64,000 nt of DNA, taken from assembly GCF_001625355.1 (NCBI RefSeq), contig NZ_JSEE01000013.1, forward strand, positions 62,001 to 126,000, written 5' to 3'. The notes beneath the pieces are model-generated. The model was not told the origin of the DNA. It saw only the letters and a list, made by a program, of their open reading frames with translations, and did not search any database. Positions 33,900-43,312 of the stretch are shown one piece after another (the first letter of the stretch is position 1; each line of letters begins with the position of its first letter). The position numbers and the translations under genes were made by a program. This stretch comes from Marinomonas sp. TW1. GTDB lineage: Bacteria > Pseudomonadota > Gammaproteobacteria > Pseudomonadales > Marinomonadaceae.

Positions 33900-34027
33900 T
33901 GGCTTGAGTTAAGAGGAGACTGAAGTGTAAAACTTTGTTCGTCTATATTGAATCTAAGGCATGAAGTGCTAAGTTTAAAGCAGTATTAAGAGAGGATAAT
34001 GCCGTTTGAAAATCAATAAGGTGGACG

Positions 34028-35002
34028 ATGCAAATACCAGACTTACCAGAAGACGAAACGCTTAGACTCAGTAATTTGAGAAGTTTAGGTATTTTGGACA
34101 CCGATGCAGAAGAGCGTTTTGATCGCGTGACGCGATTGGCGCAGCGCATGTTTGATGTGCCTATCGCATTAGTCAGTCTGGTGGATGAAAGCCGTCAATG
34201 GCTCAAGTCCTGCCTTGGTCTGGAAATAAGAGAAGCTTCACGGGACATTTCTTTTTGTGGTCATGCGATCTTGGGATCTGAGCCTTTTATTATTCCTGAT
34301 GCCTCTTTAGATCCGCGTTTTGCTGACAACCCTTTGGTAACAGGACCACCTAATATTCGATTTTATGCAGGTGTTCCCTTAGCTTACGGTGATGGTACAA
34401 AAATGGGCACACTTTGTATTATTGATCAGCGGCCGCATGACTTGTCGGGTCAGGATTTGGAGGCCTTGGTTGACCTAGCGAAAATGGCAGAATACGAACT
34501 CTTGGCAACTCACATTGCTTCTGTTGATGAACTCACTCAATTGCTCAATCGTCGAGGCTTTATCCGACAAGCTCAACACCAACTTACTATTCCTTATGCG
34601 CTGACAGAGACGTTTTCTTTGGTCTACATGGATCTCAATCTGTTTAAACCTATTAATGACCGGTTTGGCCATGATGAGGGAGATCGTGCTTTGCGGCAGT
34701 TTGCCGCATTGATGCAAGAAAATTTTCGTTCTGCCGATATTTTATGTCGATTAGGAGGTGATGAGTTTGTGGTCTTTATGCCAGGCATAGACCTAAAGAC
34801 TGCCAAGCAGGTGATTGCACGTTTTAAACGTACTGTTGAGCAATATAATCAAGCGTCACTTCATAAATACGATTTGTTGTACAGTGCTGGGTTTGCTGTG
34901 ACCGATTCTGCAGAGAGAAAATCCATAGACACCCTGTTGAAGGAAGCGGATCAGTCAATGTACGTGGCAAAACAACAAAACCCATCTACTGATTTTAAGT
35001 GA
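34028..35002 (+). CDS. GAF-GGDEF diguanylate cyclase
   Basis: A 324-residue cytosolic protein. Residues about 20-155 form a GAF domain (FDRVTRLAQRMFDVPIALVSLVDESRQWLKS, then FYAGVPLAYGDGTKMGTLCIID), which probably senses a small ligand. Residues 160-320 form a GGDEF domain with LTQLLNRRGFI, LNLFKPINDRFGHDEGD and the intact GGDEF signature (RLGGDEFVVFMPG). The RxxD inhibitory site (RSAD) lies five residues before it, so activity is probably feedback-inhibited by c-di-GMP. It should make c-di-GMP from two GTP. No neighbours share its operon. Confidence 0.93.
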   Translation: MQIPDLPEDETLRLSNLRSLGILDTDAEERFDRVTRLAQRMFDVPIALVSLVDESRQWLKSCLGLEIREASRDISFCGHAILGSEPFIIPDASLDPRFADNPLVTGPPNIRFYAGVPLAYGDGTKMGTLCIIDQRPHDLSGQDLEALVDLAKMAEYELLATHIASVDELTQLLNRRGFIRQAQHQLTIPYALTETFSLVYMDLNLFKPINDRFGHDEGDRALRQFAALMQENFRSADILCRLGGDEFVVFMPGIDLKTAKQVIARFKRTVEQYNQASLHKYDLLYSAGFAVTDSAERKSIDTLLKEADQSMYVAKQQNPSTDFK

Positions 35003-35246
35003 AGATAGATAGACATAATACGGCTTCACGATAAACCAAGAAGTGCCTCATCAGGCTGTGATTTTTAGTTAATTAACCTCGGCTGTTCGTTAGAATTCTT
35101 CCCCTGAACTGACTTCTCAACAGCCAGTTTTATCTTGATATAACCCATAAAGCACAATACTAACTAAAAGAAAGCTTGACTAAAAAGGTCGAACCACCTC
35201 AATATAAAATGGATTTATATCAACTGGTCTAAAGGGCGGAGTCCCA

Positions 35247-36089
35247 ATGAAAAAGACAAAATTCTCGCTGGTACTATTGTTTAGTGTGTTGTTGAGTGCT
35301 TGCTCGTCTTCTTTTGTGTACAACAATCTTGATTGGCTGTTGTATTGGTATGTGGATGACTATATTGAATTGACCACAGAGCAAAAGGCCCTTTTGGATG
35401 AGCGTGTCGATTCGTGGCATGCTTGGCATCGCTCCGAAGAGCTGAAAACTTATCAAACCCAGCTTAACGCCCTAAGATCACAACTCCAGACAGCTCCCCT
35501 TGATCAGCAGCAATGGCTGAATGTGTTTGATGAGGTTCAGCAGAATGTACAACGCTTACGCGATAAAATTGCGCCAGAACTGGCTGTACTGGCGCCGCAA
35601 TTGTCACCTTCTCAGATAGACAGTCTTTTATCGGCATGGCAGAAAAAACGAGAAGAAAGACAATCCAGAGCGGCGGCTGAAAGCAAAGAGGCGCGTTTAG
35701 CGGATCGACAACAGGATTTGACTGAACAGGTAGAAGACAACATTGGCAAATTAACACTAGAGCAAACACAAATCCTCCAGCGCTTTGCGCCGCAATTTAT
35801 ACCAACGTTTGAGTTAAGAATGGCTTATCAAACCCAGCTGCTAAAGAGGGTCAAAGACCTTTTTGCTGACCGTCAGTCACCAGACTTTCCTCAGCAACTG
35901 GGCAGTATCATGAGCAATCCAGAGCAATATAAACCCCCACAGTATAAAGCGGCCTCTGAACAGAATCGAATCCTATATGCACAAATGTTGGCTGAGTTAA
36001 ACCGATCACTGACCAAAAAACAGCAACAATCACTTGATGATGAGCTGCAAGATTGGCTGACATTTTTGAAGGGGTTGATGCGATCTTAA
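35247..36089 (+). CDS. DUF6279 lipoprotein
   Basis: A 280-residue lipoprotein: signal FSLVLLFSVLLSACSS, then the family opening FVYNNLDWLLYWYVDDYIELTTEQKALLDERV, typical of DUF6279. The remainder is almost wholly helical and highly charged, with long Glu/Arg/Gln/Ala runs (residues 115-175). Members are found at the outer membrane of many gammaproteobacteria and have no assigned role. It stands alone between 244 and 250 bases of flanking sequence with no recognised feature. Confidence 0.88.
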   Translation: MKKTKFSLVLLFSVLLSACSSSFVYNNLDWLLYWYVDDYIELTTEQKALLDERVDSWHAWHRSEELKTYQTQLNALRSQLQTAPLDQQQWLNVFDEVQQNVQRLRDKIAPELAVLAPQLSPSQIDSLLSAWQKKREERQSRAAAESKEARLADRQQDLTEQVEDNIGKLTLEQTQILQRFAPQFIPTFELRMAYQTQLLKRVKDLFADRQSPDFPQQLGSIMSNPEQYKPPQYKAASEQNRILYAQMLAELNRSLTKKQQQSLDDELQDWLTFLKGLMRS

Positions 36090-36339
36090 CGCCTTGTCTT
36101 TTTCTTTCGAAACAGTAGCGCTTATTAATGAACCCATCAGGGGGATGATGAATCGGGTCTTTTGAAGAAAATAGGTTTGGCCTGAGGCGCAAAAGCTTAG
36201 TTTTCCTATGCCTTGTATTAGATCGTTTTGTGAAACACTCATGTTCTTAATCGAGCCTATATGGCCCACTTTGGGCGTCGTATACTTTGTCTCGAAATCC
36301 AGATACTTCTTTATTGAATACCTTTGTTAAGGAGATTGT

Positions 36340-36930
36340 ATGAGCACACCATTAGACAAAAATGCTTTAGATCAGCTGTTTTTAGAGGCCAGAACCTATA
36401 ACGAATTCTTAGACACGCCTGTGAATGAGGAAACGATTAAAGCCTTATATGATCTCTGTAAATGGGGGCCGACTTCCATGAATACTCAGCCCGCACGCTT
36501 TGTATTTTTGAACAGCACTGAGGGTAAAGAAAGACTATTACCAGCTTTGGCTCCTGGTAATGTTGAAAAAACACGTGGGGCACCATTAACGTTAATCGTT
36601 GCTTCGGATTCTGAGTTTTATCAACACCTACCAACGCAATTCCCTGTCATGGATGCCAAACCCATGTTTGAGAATGACGCGGCTTTATCTGAATCAACGG
36701 CATTCCGTAACAGCAGCTTGCAAGGCGCCTATGTCATTTTAGCCGCTCGCGCTTTAGGTTTAGCAGCAGGGCCAATGAGTGGTTTTAATCCGGCGGCTGT
36801 TGATGCTGAATTCTTTGCCGATGGTCGTTTCAAAACCAATTTCATCATCAATCTAGGTTACGGCAAACCAGAGGGTTACCATCCGCGTGGTCCACGTCTT
36901 GATTTTGAGGAGGCCGCTAAGATTCTATAA
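36340..36930 (+). CDS. rutE: RutE-like nitroreductase-family protein
   Basis: A 196-residue flavin reductase of the nitroreductase fold resembling RutE/malonic-semialdehyde reductase: ARTYNEFLDTPVNEETIKALYDLCKWGPTSMNTQPARFVFL binds FMN, and YVILAARALGLAAGPMSGFNPAAVD is the second conserved region. RutE-type proteins take part in pyrimidine breakdown or act on related aldehydes. No other rut gene is in the window, so the specific substrate is uncertain. It ends at a strong terminator. Confidence 0.85.
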   Translation: MSTPLDKNALDQLFLEARTYNEFLDTPVNEETIKALYDLCKWGPTSMNTQPARFVFLNSTEGKERLLPALAPGNVEKTRGAPLTLIVASDSEFYQHLPTQFPVMDAKPMFENDAALSESTAFRNSSLQGAYVILAARALGLAAGPMSGFNPAAVDAEFFADGRFKTNFIINLGYGKPEGYHPRGPRLDFEEAAKIL

Positions 36931-36953
36931 ATCGATAGCGTCCTGATTTTATA

Positions 36954-36987
36954 AAGGCGGATGTCATTGATGACGTTCGCCTTTTTT
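36954..36987 (+). terminator. Terminator after the nitroreductase gene
   Basis: A 14-bp stem with two mismatches (AAGGCGGATGTCAT / ATGACGTTCGCCTT) ends in a run of six T, 24 bases past the stop. Confidence 0.88.
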
Positions 36988-37102
36988 ATGCGATTCTTTC
37001 CCTTCTTATCTTAAACGGCATTAATTGAACGTTATGCTGTATCTCTCCGGTTGTGTTTTAAGGTGCCTACGTCATTTAACGTACCCTCATAGGGTAATTA
37101 GC

Positions 37103-37385
37103 ATGGGGCAAAACCTGATGACTTTCGAGCGCTCAGGAACCATTGCATGGGCGACGCCACAAACTCATGCTTTGATGGCAAAGGCACGACTCACACCTGA
37201 TTGGCAAGCTGACCAGCTAAGCCATCTGGTAAAAGATTGGCTAGATCATTCGCCGCAAGAGGGCAACCGCTTTGAGCCCACGCACGGTCAACAAGCATCT
37301 AGAACAAATTTTTCCAAAGCTCGGGGTGGAGAATCGTACCTCGGCAGCGGGCGTGGCGTTACGTATTCAGGCTAATGCAGAGTAA
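37103..37385 (+). pseudogene. LuxR-family regulator pseudogene
   Basis: Two frames hold pieces of one regulator. The first frame (from 37103) encodes MGQNLMTFERSGTIAWATPQTHALMAKA and continues to about 37280. The second, shifted by +1, encodes TVNKHLEQIFPKLGVENRTS followed by AAGVALRIQANAE and stops at 37383-37385. The latter is the end of a LuxR-type helix-turn-helix (the recognition helix and the last helix). The intervening linker and the first HTH helices are missing, so this looks like an internal deletion with frameshift. An upstream extension to 37025 adds no recognisable protein. Confidence 0.7.
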
Positions 37386-37401
37386 ATCGAGCGAATTTGA
37401 C

Positions 37402-38487
37402 TCAAAATAAGCCTAGTTGATCCCCTGTCTTGGGTGGCAGGGTAAAACCAGAACAATCTAAATAACCATGACGCTGATCGCTCAAGCCATGTTTGTTACG
37501 AGCGATGCGAAAACGCTGATGAATGATGTCCGCAAACAAGCCTTCTCCTGTCATACGTTTGCCAAAACGGCTGTCGTATAGCTTGCCACCGCGCATGTCC
37601 ATCATGCGCTGTAACACATGAGCGGCTCGCTCAGGAAAATGCTGGTGTAACCATTCCTCAAACAAAGGCGCCACTTCGTGCGGTAAGCGCAGCAGGATGT
37701 AATGAATTGCCTGTGCACCGGCGTCTGCGCTTGCAGATATTATGCTTTCCAGCTCGTGATCATTAATAAAAGGAATCACTGGCGCGGCTAATACTGTAAC
37801 AGGAATGCAAGTGGCAGAGAGTGACCGAATGACCTCAAGGCGTTTACTGCCAGAAGCGGTTCTCGGTTCTAAAATCCGCTTTAAGTCGTTGTCTAACGTC
37901 GTCACACTGATGGCAACATGCACCAATCGCTGTTTTGCCATCTCAGATAATAGGTCTAAGTCTCTAAGAATCAAGGCACTCTTGGTGATCAAGGAAATCG
38001 GCTGCTTATGCGCTAAGGCCACTTCCAATAAAGAGCGGGTGATCTTTAAGTCTTTCTCAATGGGCTGGTAGGCGTCGGTATTGATGCCCAACGCAATGGG
38101 TTCACACTGGTATTTTGGGTGAGCTAATTCTTTTGCCAGTAACTCAGCAGCATTGGTTTTTGCTACTAATTTGGTCTCAAAATCCAAACCTGGAGACAAA
38201 TCTAGGTAGGCATGAGTGGGCCGTGCAAAGCAATAAATACAGCCATGCTCGCAACCTTGGTAAGGATTGATCGAGAGATTAAAGGGCACATCAGGGGATT
38301 GATTGCGGCTGATGATGCTTTTGGCTTGAACATAATGCACCTGAGTCTGCGGTTGCCATGACTCGCGGGCGATCAGAGTGTCCTCGTTGATGTCTTGAGT
38401 AACCTGCTGTTTGCTAAAGCGTCCGGCTTGTAGATTACTGGTGCCGCGACCTTTTAGTGGCGAGCTGAACGGGTCTGATGACGACAT
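37402..38487 (-). CDS. PA0069-type radical SAM protein
   Basis: A 361-residue radical SAM protein. The cluster motif is Cys-x3-Cys-x2-Cys in YQGCEHGCIYCFARPTHAYLD near residue 72, followed by the expected SAM-binding strands and the ITKSALILRDLDLL segment. The family is related to the spore photoproduct lyase branch (PA0069 type). A LexA box lies right before its start, which suggests induction by DNA damage and fits a repair role. The C-terminal 60 residues (FRIARNKHGLSDQRHGYLDC) contain an extra Cys. Substrate unproven. Confidence 0.88.
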   Translation of the reverse strand: MSSSDPFSSPLKGRGTSNLQAGRFSKQQVTQDINEDTLIARESWQPQTQVHYVQAKSIISRNQSPDVPFNLSINPYQGCEHGCIYCFARPTHAYLDLSPGLDFETKLVAKTNAAELLAKELAHPKYQCEPIALGINTDAYQPIEKDLKITRSLLEVALAHKQPISLITKSALILRDLDLLSEMAKQRLVHVAISVTTLDNDLKRILEPRTASGSKRLEVIRSLSATCIPVTVLAAPVIPFINDHELESIISASADAGAQAIHYILLRLPHEVAPLFEEWLHQHFPERAAHVLQRMMDMRGGKLYDSRFGKRMTGEGLFADIIHQRFRIARNKHGLSDQRHGYLDCSGFTLPPKTGDQLGLF

Positions 38488-38490
38488 AAC

Positions 38491-38532
38491 AAAGCCTAAA
38501 ATACTGTTTATATATACAGTATTTTAGGCTTT
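38491..38532. terminator. 42-base palindrome: terminator-like hairpin enclosing the LexA box
   Basis: Perfect 17-bp arms (AAAGCCTAAAATACTGT / ACAGTATTTTAGGCTTT) around an 8-base centre, with a T5 run on the right-hand side. It lies between the importer operon (ending at 38555) and the radical SAM gene (start 38487), both on the minus strand, so it may end importer transcripts while also carrying the SOS operator of the next gene. It ends three bases before the ATG. Confidence 0.6.
38504..38519. promoter_or_regulatory. LexA (SOS) box
   Basis: CTGTTTATATATACAG agrees with the gammaproteobacterial LexA consensus CTG-N10-CAG and its AT-rich centre. It is centred about 25 bases upstream of the radical SAM gene start, where bound LexA would block its transcription. 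Confidence 0.8.
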
Positions 38533-38554
38533 TTCAGTGTCGCTGCAAGGACTT

Positions 38555-39613
38555 TTACGAAAAGTCGGTATGTCGCTTGTGTCGCATCAGGATGACAAAG
38601 GCAATGCCACCGACAAGGCCTGTTAAAGCACCAATGGGAATGTCTTCTGGCGGTATGATAGAGCGCGCTGCGGTATCGGCTAACACTAAGAATATGGCAC
38701 CGAGTAATGCGCTTAAAGGTAATAATTTACGATAATCTCCGCCAACCAAGAGTCGAATTATGTGCGGTACCATTAAACCGACAAATCCTATCACTCCCGA
38801 AAACGCCACGGCGGCACCGGTCAGCAAGGCGCAGACTATAATGACAGTAAGGCGAAAGCGGGTGACAGGGATGCCTAAGCTGGCAGCACTTTCGTCGCCT
38901 AGCATCATGGCGTTGAGGTAACGTGCTTGATAAATCAGGTAGGCACTGCCAAGAATGAGTGCTGTCAATGGAAACCACAGTTGTTGCCATTGAGCCAACC
39001 CTAAACCGCCTAACATCCAAAAAATCGCGGTGTGTGCGGCTCTGTGATCTCCTAGGAAAATCAATAAGTTGCCCATTGCGGTGAGAACAAAGGCCACTGC
39101 GACCCCCGATAAAATCAATCGGCTTGCGCTGTAAGAAGCAGAAAAATTCGCCACGCTCAACACCATAAAAATGCCTAGCAAGGCCCCCATAAAAGCAAAC
39201 AGAGGTACGGTCATCACACCAAGTATCATACCGGTATGCAAGAGTGCAACAATGGCGCCTAATGCGGCACCAGAAGACACGCCTAACAAGTGTGGATCCG
39301 CCAAAGGGTTGCGTGTTACGGATTGCAATGCCGCTCCCACTATGGCGAGAGAAGCGCCGACCATGGCGGCCAATAAGCTTCTTGGTAAACGCACAGCCCA
39401 AACAATGTTTTCTTTGCCTCTTGACCAATAAGGTTGTGCGTCGAGTAACGATAATTTATGAGCGATGATTTGCCAGACGGTACTTTGGGGAATGGAGACG
39501 GAGCCAAAGCTAATCGCCATGCCAATAAAAGCGATTAGGCTCAGACTCAATAATAAAATCAACATAGGCATGCTGCTCAGTCGATTCATAATACGCCATC
39601 TAGTGGTGTTCAT
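38555..39613 (-). CDS. FecCD-family ABC permease
   Basis: A 352-residue permease of the FecCD/BtuC family with about ten spans. Landmarks: RLPRSLLAAMVGASLAIVGAALQSVTRNPLADPHLLGVSSGAALG is the classic family core, and GFVGLMVPHIIRLLVGGDYRKLLPLSALLGAIFLVLAD precedes the C-terminal spans. The start overlaps the end of the binding-protein gene by four bases. It transports a metal-chelate or corrinoid-like substrate with the binding protein and ATPase upstream. The Zur-like box in front of the operon hints at zinc or a zincophore rather than iron. Confidence 0.93.
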   Translation of the reverse strand: MNTTRWRIMNRLSSMPMLILLLSLSLIAFIGMAISFGSVSIPQSTVWQIIAHKLSLLDAQPYWSRGKENIVWAVRLPRSLLAAMVGASLAIVGAALQSVTRNPLADPHLLGVSSGAALGAIVALLHTGMILGVMTVPLFAFMGALLGIFMVLSVANFSASYSASRLILSGVAVAFVLTAMGNLLIFLGDHRAAHTAIFWMLGGLGLAQWQQLWFPLTALILGSAYLIYQARYLNAMMLGDESAASLGIPVTRFRLTVIIVCALLTGAAVAFSGVIGFVGLMVPHIIRLLVGGDYRKLLPLSALLGAIFLVLADTAARSIIPPEDIPIGALTGLVGGIAFVILMRHKRHTDFS

Positions 39614-40581
39614 GGTGCTGCTCTAAAGGCTTTGGCAAGACGTTTTATCGCCGCGATATTACGTGGACCAGGCGTGGCTTCGACGTATTCCAATACCACA
39701 AACTGCTTGTTCTTCACCGCAGGAATGTCTTTGAAAGCAGGATTACTAAGCATAAAGTCAATTTTTTGCTGGGCCGTCACTTGGCCATAATTGACTATGA
39801 TAATGACCTCTGGAGCGCGGTCGATGACGGCTTCCCAACCGACTTGTGTCCAGCTCTTCGCTAGATCGTCCAATATATTCACGCCACCAGCGGCTTCAAT
39901 GAGCGCCGTTGGCATACCAAATCGGCCAGCCGTGAAAGGTTGCTCTTCACCTGAGTCATACACAAAGGCTTTAACAGGCTGGTCCAACTTAGGCAAATCG
40001 GCTTGGAAATCGGCGAGCGATGACTGATAGCTTGCCACCAATTGCTTCGCTTTGTCTTCGACATTGAAAATACGCCCCAGATTGAGTAAATCCAGATACA
40101 TGTCCTGCATAGAAACCTTGGCTTTATCCATAATGTGGATGCAGCTTTCAGTGAGTTCGTACACCTTGATTCCCAGTGGTGCTAAGGTGTCTGGCGTCAC
40201 GCCTCCACCGACACGCATACCATAATTCCAACCCGCAAAGTAAAAGTCAGCATCCGCGCCTAATAAGACTTCTTTGGTTGGGTATTTTGCCGATAATTCG
40301 GGCAGTTCACCTATGCCTTCACGTAGCTCAGGGGCAAGGGTTTTCCACCCCGAAATGCCGGTAAAGCCTACCATATGATCTTGTAATCCAAGCGCCAGCA
40401 TCATCTCGGTAAGGTTCACATCGTTTGAGACGGCCGCCGTGGGCGCACGCTCAAAAGTGACTTGTCGATCACAACTTTGCACCGTGATCGGATAATCATG
40501 GGCGTTCGCCGGCAGGCTAAATGCGCTGACAACCACGGCCATGCTGAGGACTGTCAAATGGCTAAATAGGGGAGAGGTCAT
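39610..40581 (-). CDS. Periplasmic metal-chelate binding protein (FecB/BtuF type)
   Basis: A 323-residue exported binding protein of the helical-backbone (TroA/BtuF) class. The signal peptide is VLSMAVVVSAFSLPANA. Then YPITVQSCDRQVTFERAPTAAVSNDVNLTEMMLALGL is the usual opening, and ADFYFAGWNYGMRVGGG and GRFGMPTALIEAAGGVNIL are further landmarks. The mature part has a Cys in SCDRQV. It overlaps the ATPase and permease genes by four bases each, so the three are one operon. The ligand is not told by the sequence. Confidence 0.92.
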   Translation of the reverse strand: MTSPLFSHLTVLSMAVVVSAFSLPANAHDYPITVQSCDRQVTFERAPTAAVSNDVNLTEMMLALGLQDHMVGFTGISGWKTLAPELREGIGELPELSAKYPTKEVLLGADADFYFAGWNYGMRVGGGVTPDTLAPLGIKVYELTESCIHIMDKAKVSMQDMYLDLLNLGRIFNVEDKAKQLVASYQSSLADFQADLPKLDQPVKAFVYDSGEEQPFTAGRFGMPTALIEAAGGVNILDDLAKSWTQVGWEAVIDRAPEVIIIVNYGQVTAQQKIDFMLSNPAFKDIPAVKNKQFVVLEYVEATPGPRNIAAIKRLAKAFRAAP

Positions 40582-41441
40582 GCTTTTTCCTTATCAGTCT
40601 CTAGGTGGAATGAATAACTTGGACGAGGTTTATTAGGTTGAGTGTGAGCCACACTTTCAACACTGAAAACATTGCGAATTTGTGCTTCTGTTAGCGCTTC
40701 CAATGGCGGTGCGCAATCAATAATATTTCCTGCTTGCATGACCACGATACGATCGGCATAGTTTGCGGCTAAGGACAAATCATGCAATGAGACGATGACA
40801 GTACAAGGTAGTTGGCTGAGTAATTCCAGCACTTCGAGCTGATGACGAATGTCTAAATGATTGGTCGGCTCGTCGAGGATTAACACATCGGGTTGTTGGG
40901 CTAAGGCGCGAGCAATCATGACTCGCTGTTTTTCACCGCCAGATAGGGTTTCAAAACGACGCTCTTTCAGACTAAGTACGTTTAATGCGGCTAACGCTTT
41001 ATCGACGATTTGACGATCTTCTTGGCTGCTTTTCCAGCTTAAAGACTTGGGTGTTAAGCCAATCTCTACCATTTCAAAGACGCTCAATCCAAGAGCATGA
41101 CCAGCATCTTGTAATACAGTGGCAATGCGTTGAGCGCATTGCTTGGCGGATAATGACCAGATGCTTTTACCATCCAACAAAACTTCCCCTTTGTCTGGCG
41201 GATTCATGCGGTATAAACAACGTAGCAAGCTGGTTTTTCCGGAGCCGTTTGGGCCCACTATGGTTAACAATTCCCCTGCTTTCACCTCAAGATTAAGAGC
41301 GGACAAAAAAGCCGATTGAGCTTTGGGTTGAGTCCAGCTGACATGGTTAAGCTGCATGCTGGCAGGGCGGCATGATTGAAACAAATCCATGACGGATAAG
41401 CTCATTGAGGCCAAATGGGGAGAGGGCGGCTTAGTGGACAT
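40578..41441 (-). CDS. ABC ATPase of the metal-chelate importer
   Basis: A 287-residue ATPase of the FecE/BtuD type. Walker A reads VGPNGSGKTSLLRC, the signature motif is LSGGEKQRVMIARAL, Walker B is VLILDEPTNHLD, and the switch His is in VIVSLHDLSLAAN. The first 35 residues are an unusual extension (MSTKPPSPHLASMSLSVM...). The true start may be the internal ATG at about residue 29 (MQLNHVSW), but no ribosome site distinguishes the two. It is the first gene of the operon; the Zur-like palindrome lies 25 bases upstream. Confidence 0.93.
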   Translation of the reverse strand: MSTKPPSPHLASMSLSVMDLFQSCRPASMQLNHVSWTQPKAQSAFLSALNLEVKAGELLTIVGPNGSGKTSLLRCLYRMNPPDKGEVLLDGKSIWSLSAKQCAQRIATVLQDAGHALGLSVFEMVEIGLTPKSLSWKSSQEDRQIVDKALAALNVLSLKERRFETLSGGEKQRVMIARALAQQPDVLILDEPTNHLDIRHQLEVLELLSQLPCTVIVSLHDLSLAANYADRIVVMQAGNIIDCAPPLEALTEAQIRNVFSVESVAHTQPNKPRPSYSFHLETDKEKA

Positions 41442-41465
41442 TAAGGTATCTGGCTCATTTAAAAA

Positions 41466-41480
41466 TGTTATAATATAACA
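41466..41480. promoter_or_regulatory. Zur-like palindrome upstream of the FecBCD-type operon
   Basis: TGTTATAATATAACA is a perfect odd palindrome whose sequence equals the core of the Zur box recalled for gammaproteobacteria (GAAATGTTATANTATAACATTTC); flanking AAAA on the left also agrees. Located 25-39 bases before the ATPase start, it is where a zinc-dependent repressor would sit. Confidence 0.6.
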
Positions 41481-41627
41481 AAATAAACCATAATGGAAAG
41501 AGACTCAATAGGCGTCGACTTTAAATGGAGAAAAGTCGTTTATTTTGTTGGCGCCACTATAAAGACGTGACGCTCGGTGAACAAGCGAAATCAGGTGGGA
41601 ATGATTCAGGTAAAGTTGCAAGAGATT

Positions 41628-41679
41628 GATAAACAAATGACTGGCGTGCATCTATGGCATCGCCAGTCATTTGTTTATC
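41628..41679. terminator. Long hairpin after the MCP gene
   Basis: Perfect 19-bp arms (GATAAACAAATGACTGGCG / its complement) with a 14-base loop lie 14 bases past the stop of the minus-strand chemoreceptor gene. The stem ends in a T-rich TTTGTTTATC on the plus strand and the same on the minus strand, so it can stop transcription from either side. Confidence 0.75.
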
Positions 41680-41692
41680 GCCTGCGAAATGC

Positions 41693-43312
41693 TTAGACAG
41701 TGAAGCGTTTCACGCGACTCGAAAGCTCGTTGGAGTTGAGTAAGGTTTCATTGACGGAGTGACTGATACGTCGAGACACTTCCATGACTTCTTTTGACAT
41801 ATCAGACAGAGAGGACAAGTTTTCATTGATTTCGTCCGTGACTTTACTTTGCTGTTCCGTTGCGCTGGCGGTTTGGGTGGTAAAGTCGTAGATGCGATCC
41901 GCCGATTGCTTGACCGTATTTATGGCGTCCATGGTTTGGTGAGAAAGGCTGGCACTGGAGCTGGCCATTTCAACACTTTCACTGATGACATTGACCGCAC
42001 TGCTGACCCCCGTTTGCAAGTCGGTGATCATGCCTTGTATGTCTTCGGTAGAGGCTTGTGTTTTGCTGGCTAATTCTCGTACTTCGTCTGCGACAACTGC
42101 AAAGCCTCGACCTTGTTCACCGGCTCTGGCGGCTTCAATAGCGGCGTTTAAAGCCAATAAATTGGTCTGTTCTGAAATGCCCAGTATCACATCAAGCACG
42201 GAGGCAATGCGATCGGATCGAGTCGAGAGTTGATCAATGACCGACGCTGCGCCTTGAATTTGATCCGCTAAGGAGTCCAGTTGATTGATTGCATGTTTTA
42301 GTTGTTCCACCCCTTGATCTGCGGAGCGGTTTAGCTCTTGCACTTCATCGACTGTTTGAGCTGCATTCTGTGCCACCTCTCTGGTTGCGCCGCCCATTTC
42401 TTCAACGGCGGTGACCACAAAGTCTAACGATTGGTGTTGGCGCTCACTGAGTTGAGCCGATTCTTGCGCTGAGGAACCCAGCCCTGACATTTCTTCACGA
42501 ATGTGCTCGCAGCCATTTCTTACCTCACCAATAATGCCGCCAAGTTTACCGACAAAGAGGTCTAATTCTCGACTTAACTCCCCCGTTTCGTCTTTTTTAG
42601 TACTGTTAATACGGCGTGTTAAGTCCCCATCTCCGGCGCTGATTTCATGCACACCATAGGTGACTCTTTTAATTGCTCGGGAAATATTGCGCGGCGCAAA
42701 CCAAGCAAGAGAGATACTGAGCATTAACACCAAGACGGCTAAAATCGCCACGGACAGTTTAAAGTTCTCTGCATAAGCGTAAATGCTCTTCAGTTCTAAA
42801 GCCGCTATTTCACTGATGCGTTCTTCTGATTGATCGTACAAATTACGGAGTTGGGTGAAGCTGGCTTGGTTTTCCCCAATGAGTTTTACGATGGCTCGAT
42901 CATATTGATATTGCTTGGTTAGGGTGATGATAAACTCAGTTTGTTGATGCCATAGTTGATATTGGTTTTCGAAATTTATTAATAAATCTCGGATTTCATC
43001 CAGCTCACTGGTCATCGCTTGAAAGGATTTCATACGATCATAGGCTTGTTGGGCATTCTCTAGCACGATGCTTTCTTGTTCTGCCACATCTACTCCATGT
43101 TTCGCGAAGACCAATGAAGCCAAGGCGAGACGTGATTGATATAAATCGCGATCCGCATTTTGGATGAGGGATGAGCCTGAGGCATATTTCCCCATGTTAT
43201 TTTGTAAATAGTGAACTAGGCTTTCCGCCGCAATCACGACGACCAAAAAGGTGACGGCCAAACCGCCAAATGCAAAAGTGTAGCGGCCCCGAATGGTTTG
43301 AAATAGTGACAT
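41693..43312 (-). CDS. Methyl-accepting chemotaxis protein
   Basis: A 539-residue chemoreceptor. TM1 ([23 protein letters not shown]) and TM2 ([20 protein letters not shown], about residue 185) flank a helical periplasmic sensor of about 150 residues. A HAMP domain follows ([24 protein letters not shown]). The signalling domain has the conserved hairpin [35 protein letters not shown]. The sensor looks like a four-helix bundle, so its ligand cannot be deduced. It probably signals through CheA/CheW elsewhere. Confidence 0.95.
   Translation of the reverse strand: MSLFQTIRGRYTFAFGGLAVTFLVVVIAAESLVHYLQNNMGKYASGSSLIQNADRDLYQSRLALASLVFAKHGVDVAEQESIVLENAQQAYDRMKSFQAMTSELDEIRDLLINFENQYQLWHQQTEFIITLTKQYQYDRAIVKLIGENQASFTQLRNLYDQSEERISEIAALELKSIYAYAENFKLSVAILAVLVLMLSISLAWFAPRNISRAIKRVTYGVHEISAGDGDLTRRINSTKKDETGELSRELDLFVGKLGGIIGEVRNGCEHIREEMSGLGSSAQESAQLSERQHQSLDFVVTAVEEMGGATREVAQNAAQTVDEVQELNRSADQGVEQLKHAINQLDSLADQIQGAASVIDQLSTRSDRIASVLDVILGISEQTNLLALNAAIEAARAGEQGRGFAVVADEVRELASKTQASTEDIQGMITDLQTGVSSAVNVISESVEMASSSASLSHQTMDAINTVKQSADRIYDFTTQTASATEQQSKVTDEINENLSSLSDMSKEVMEVSRRISHSVNETLLNSNELSSRVKRFTV

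Noticed and set aside
41525-41629. Plus-strand frame of 34 codons between the importer and chemoreceptor genes
   Set aside because: No ribosome site, and its end runs into the terminator hairpin.
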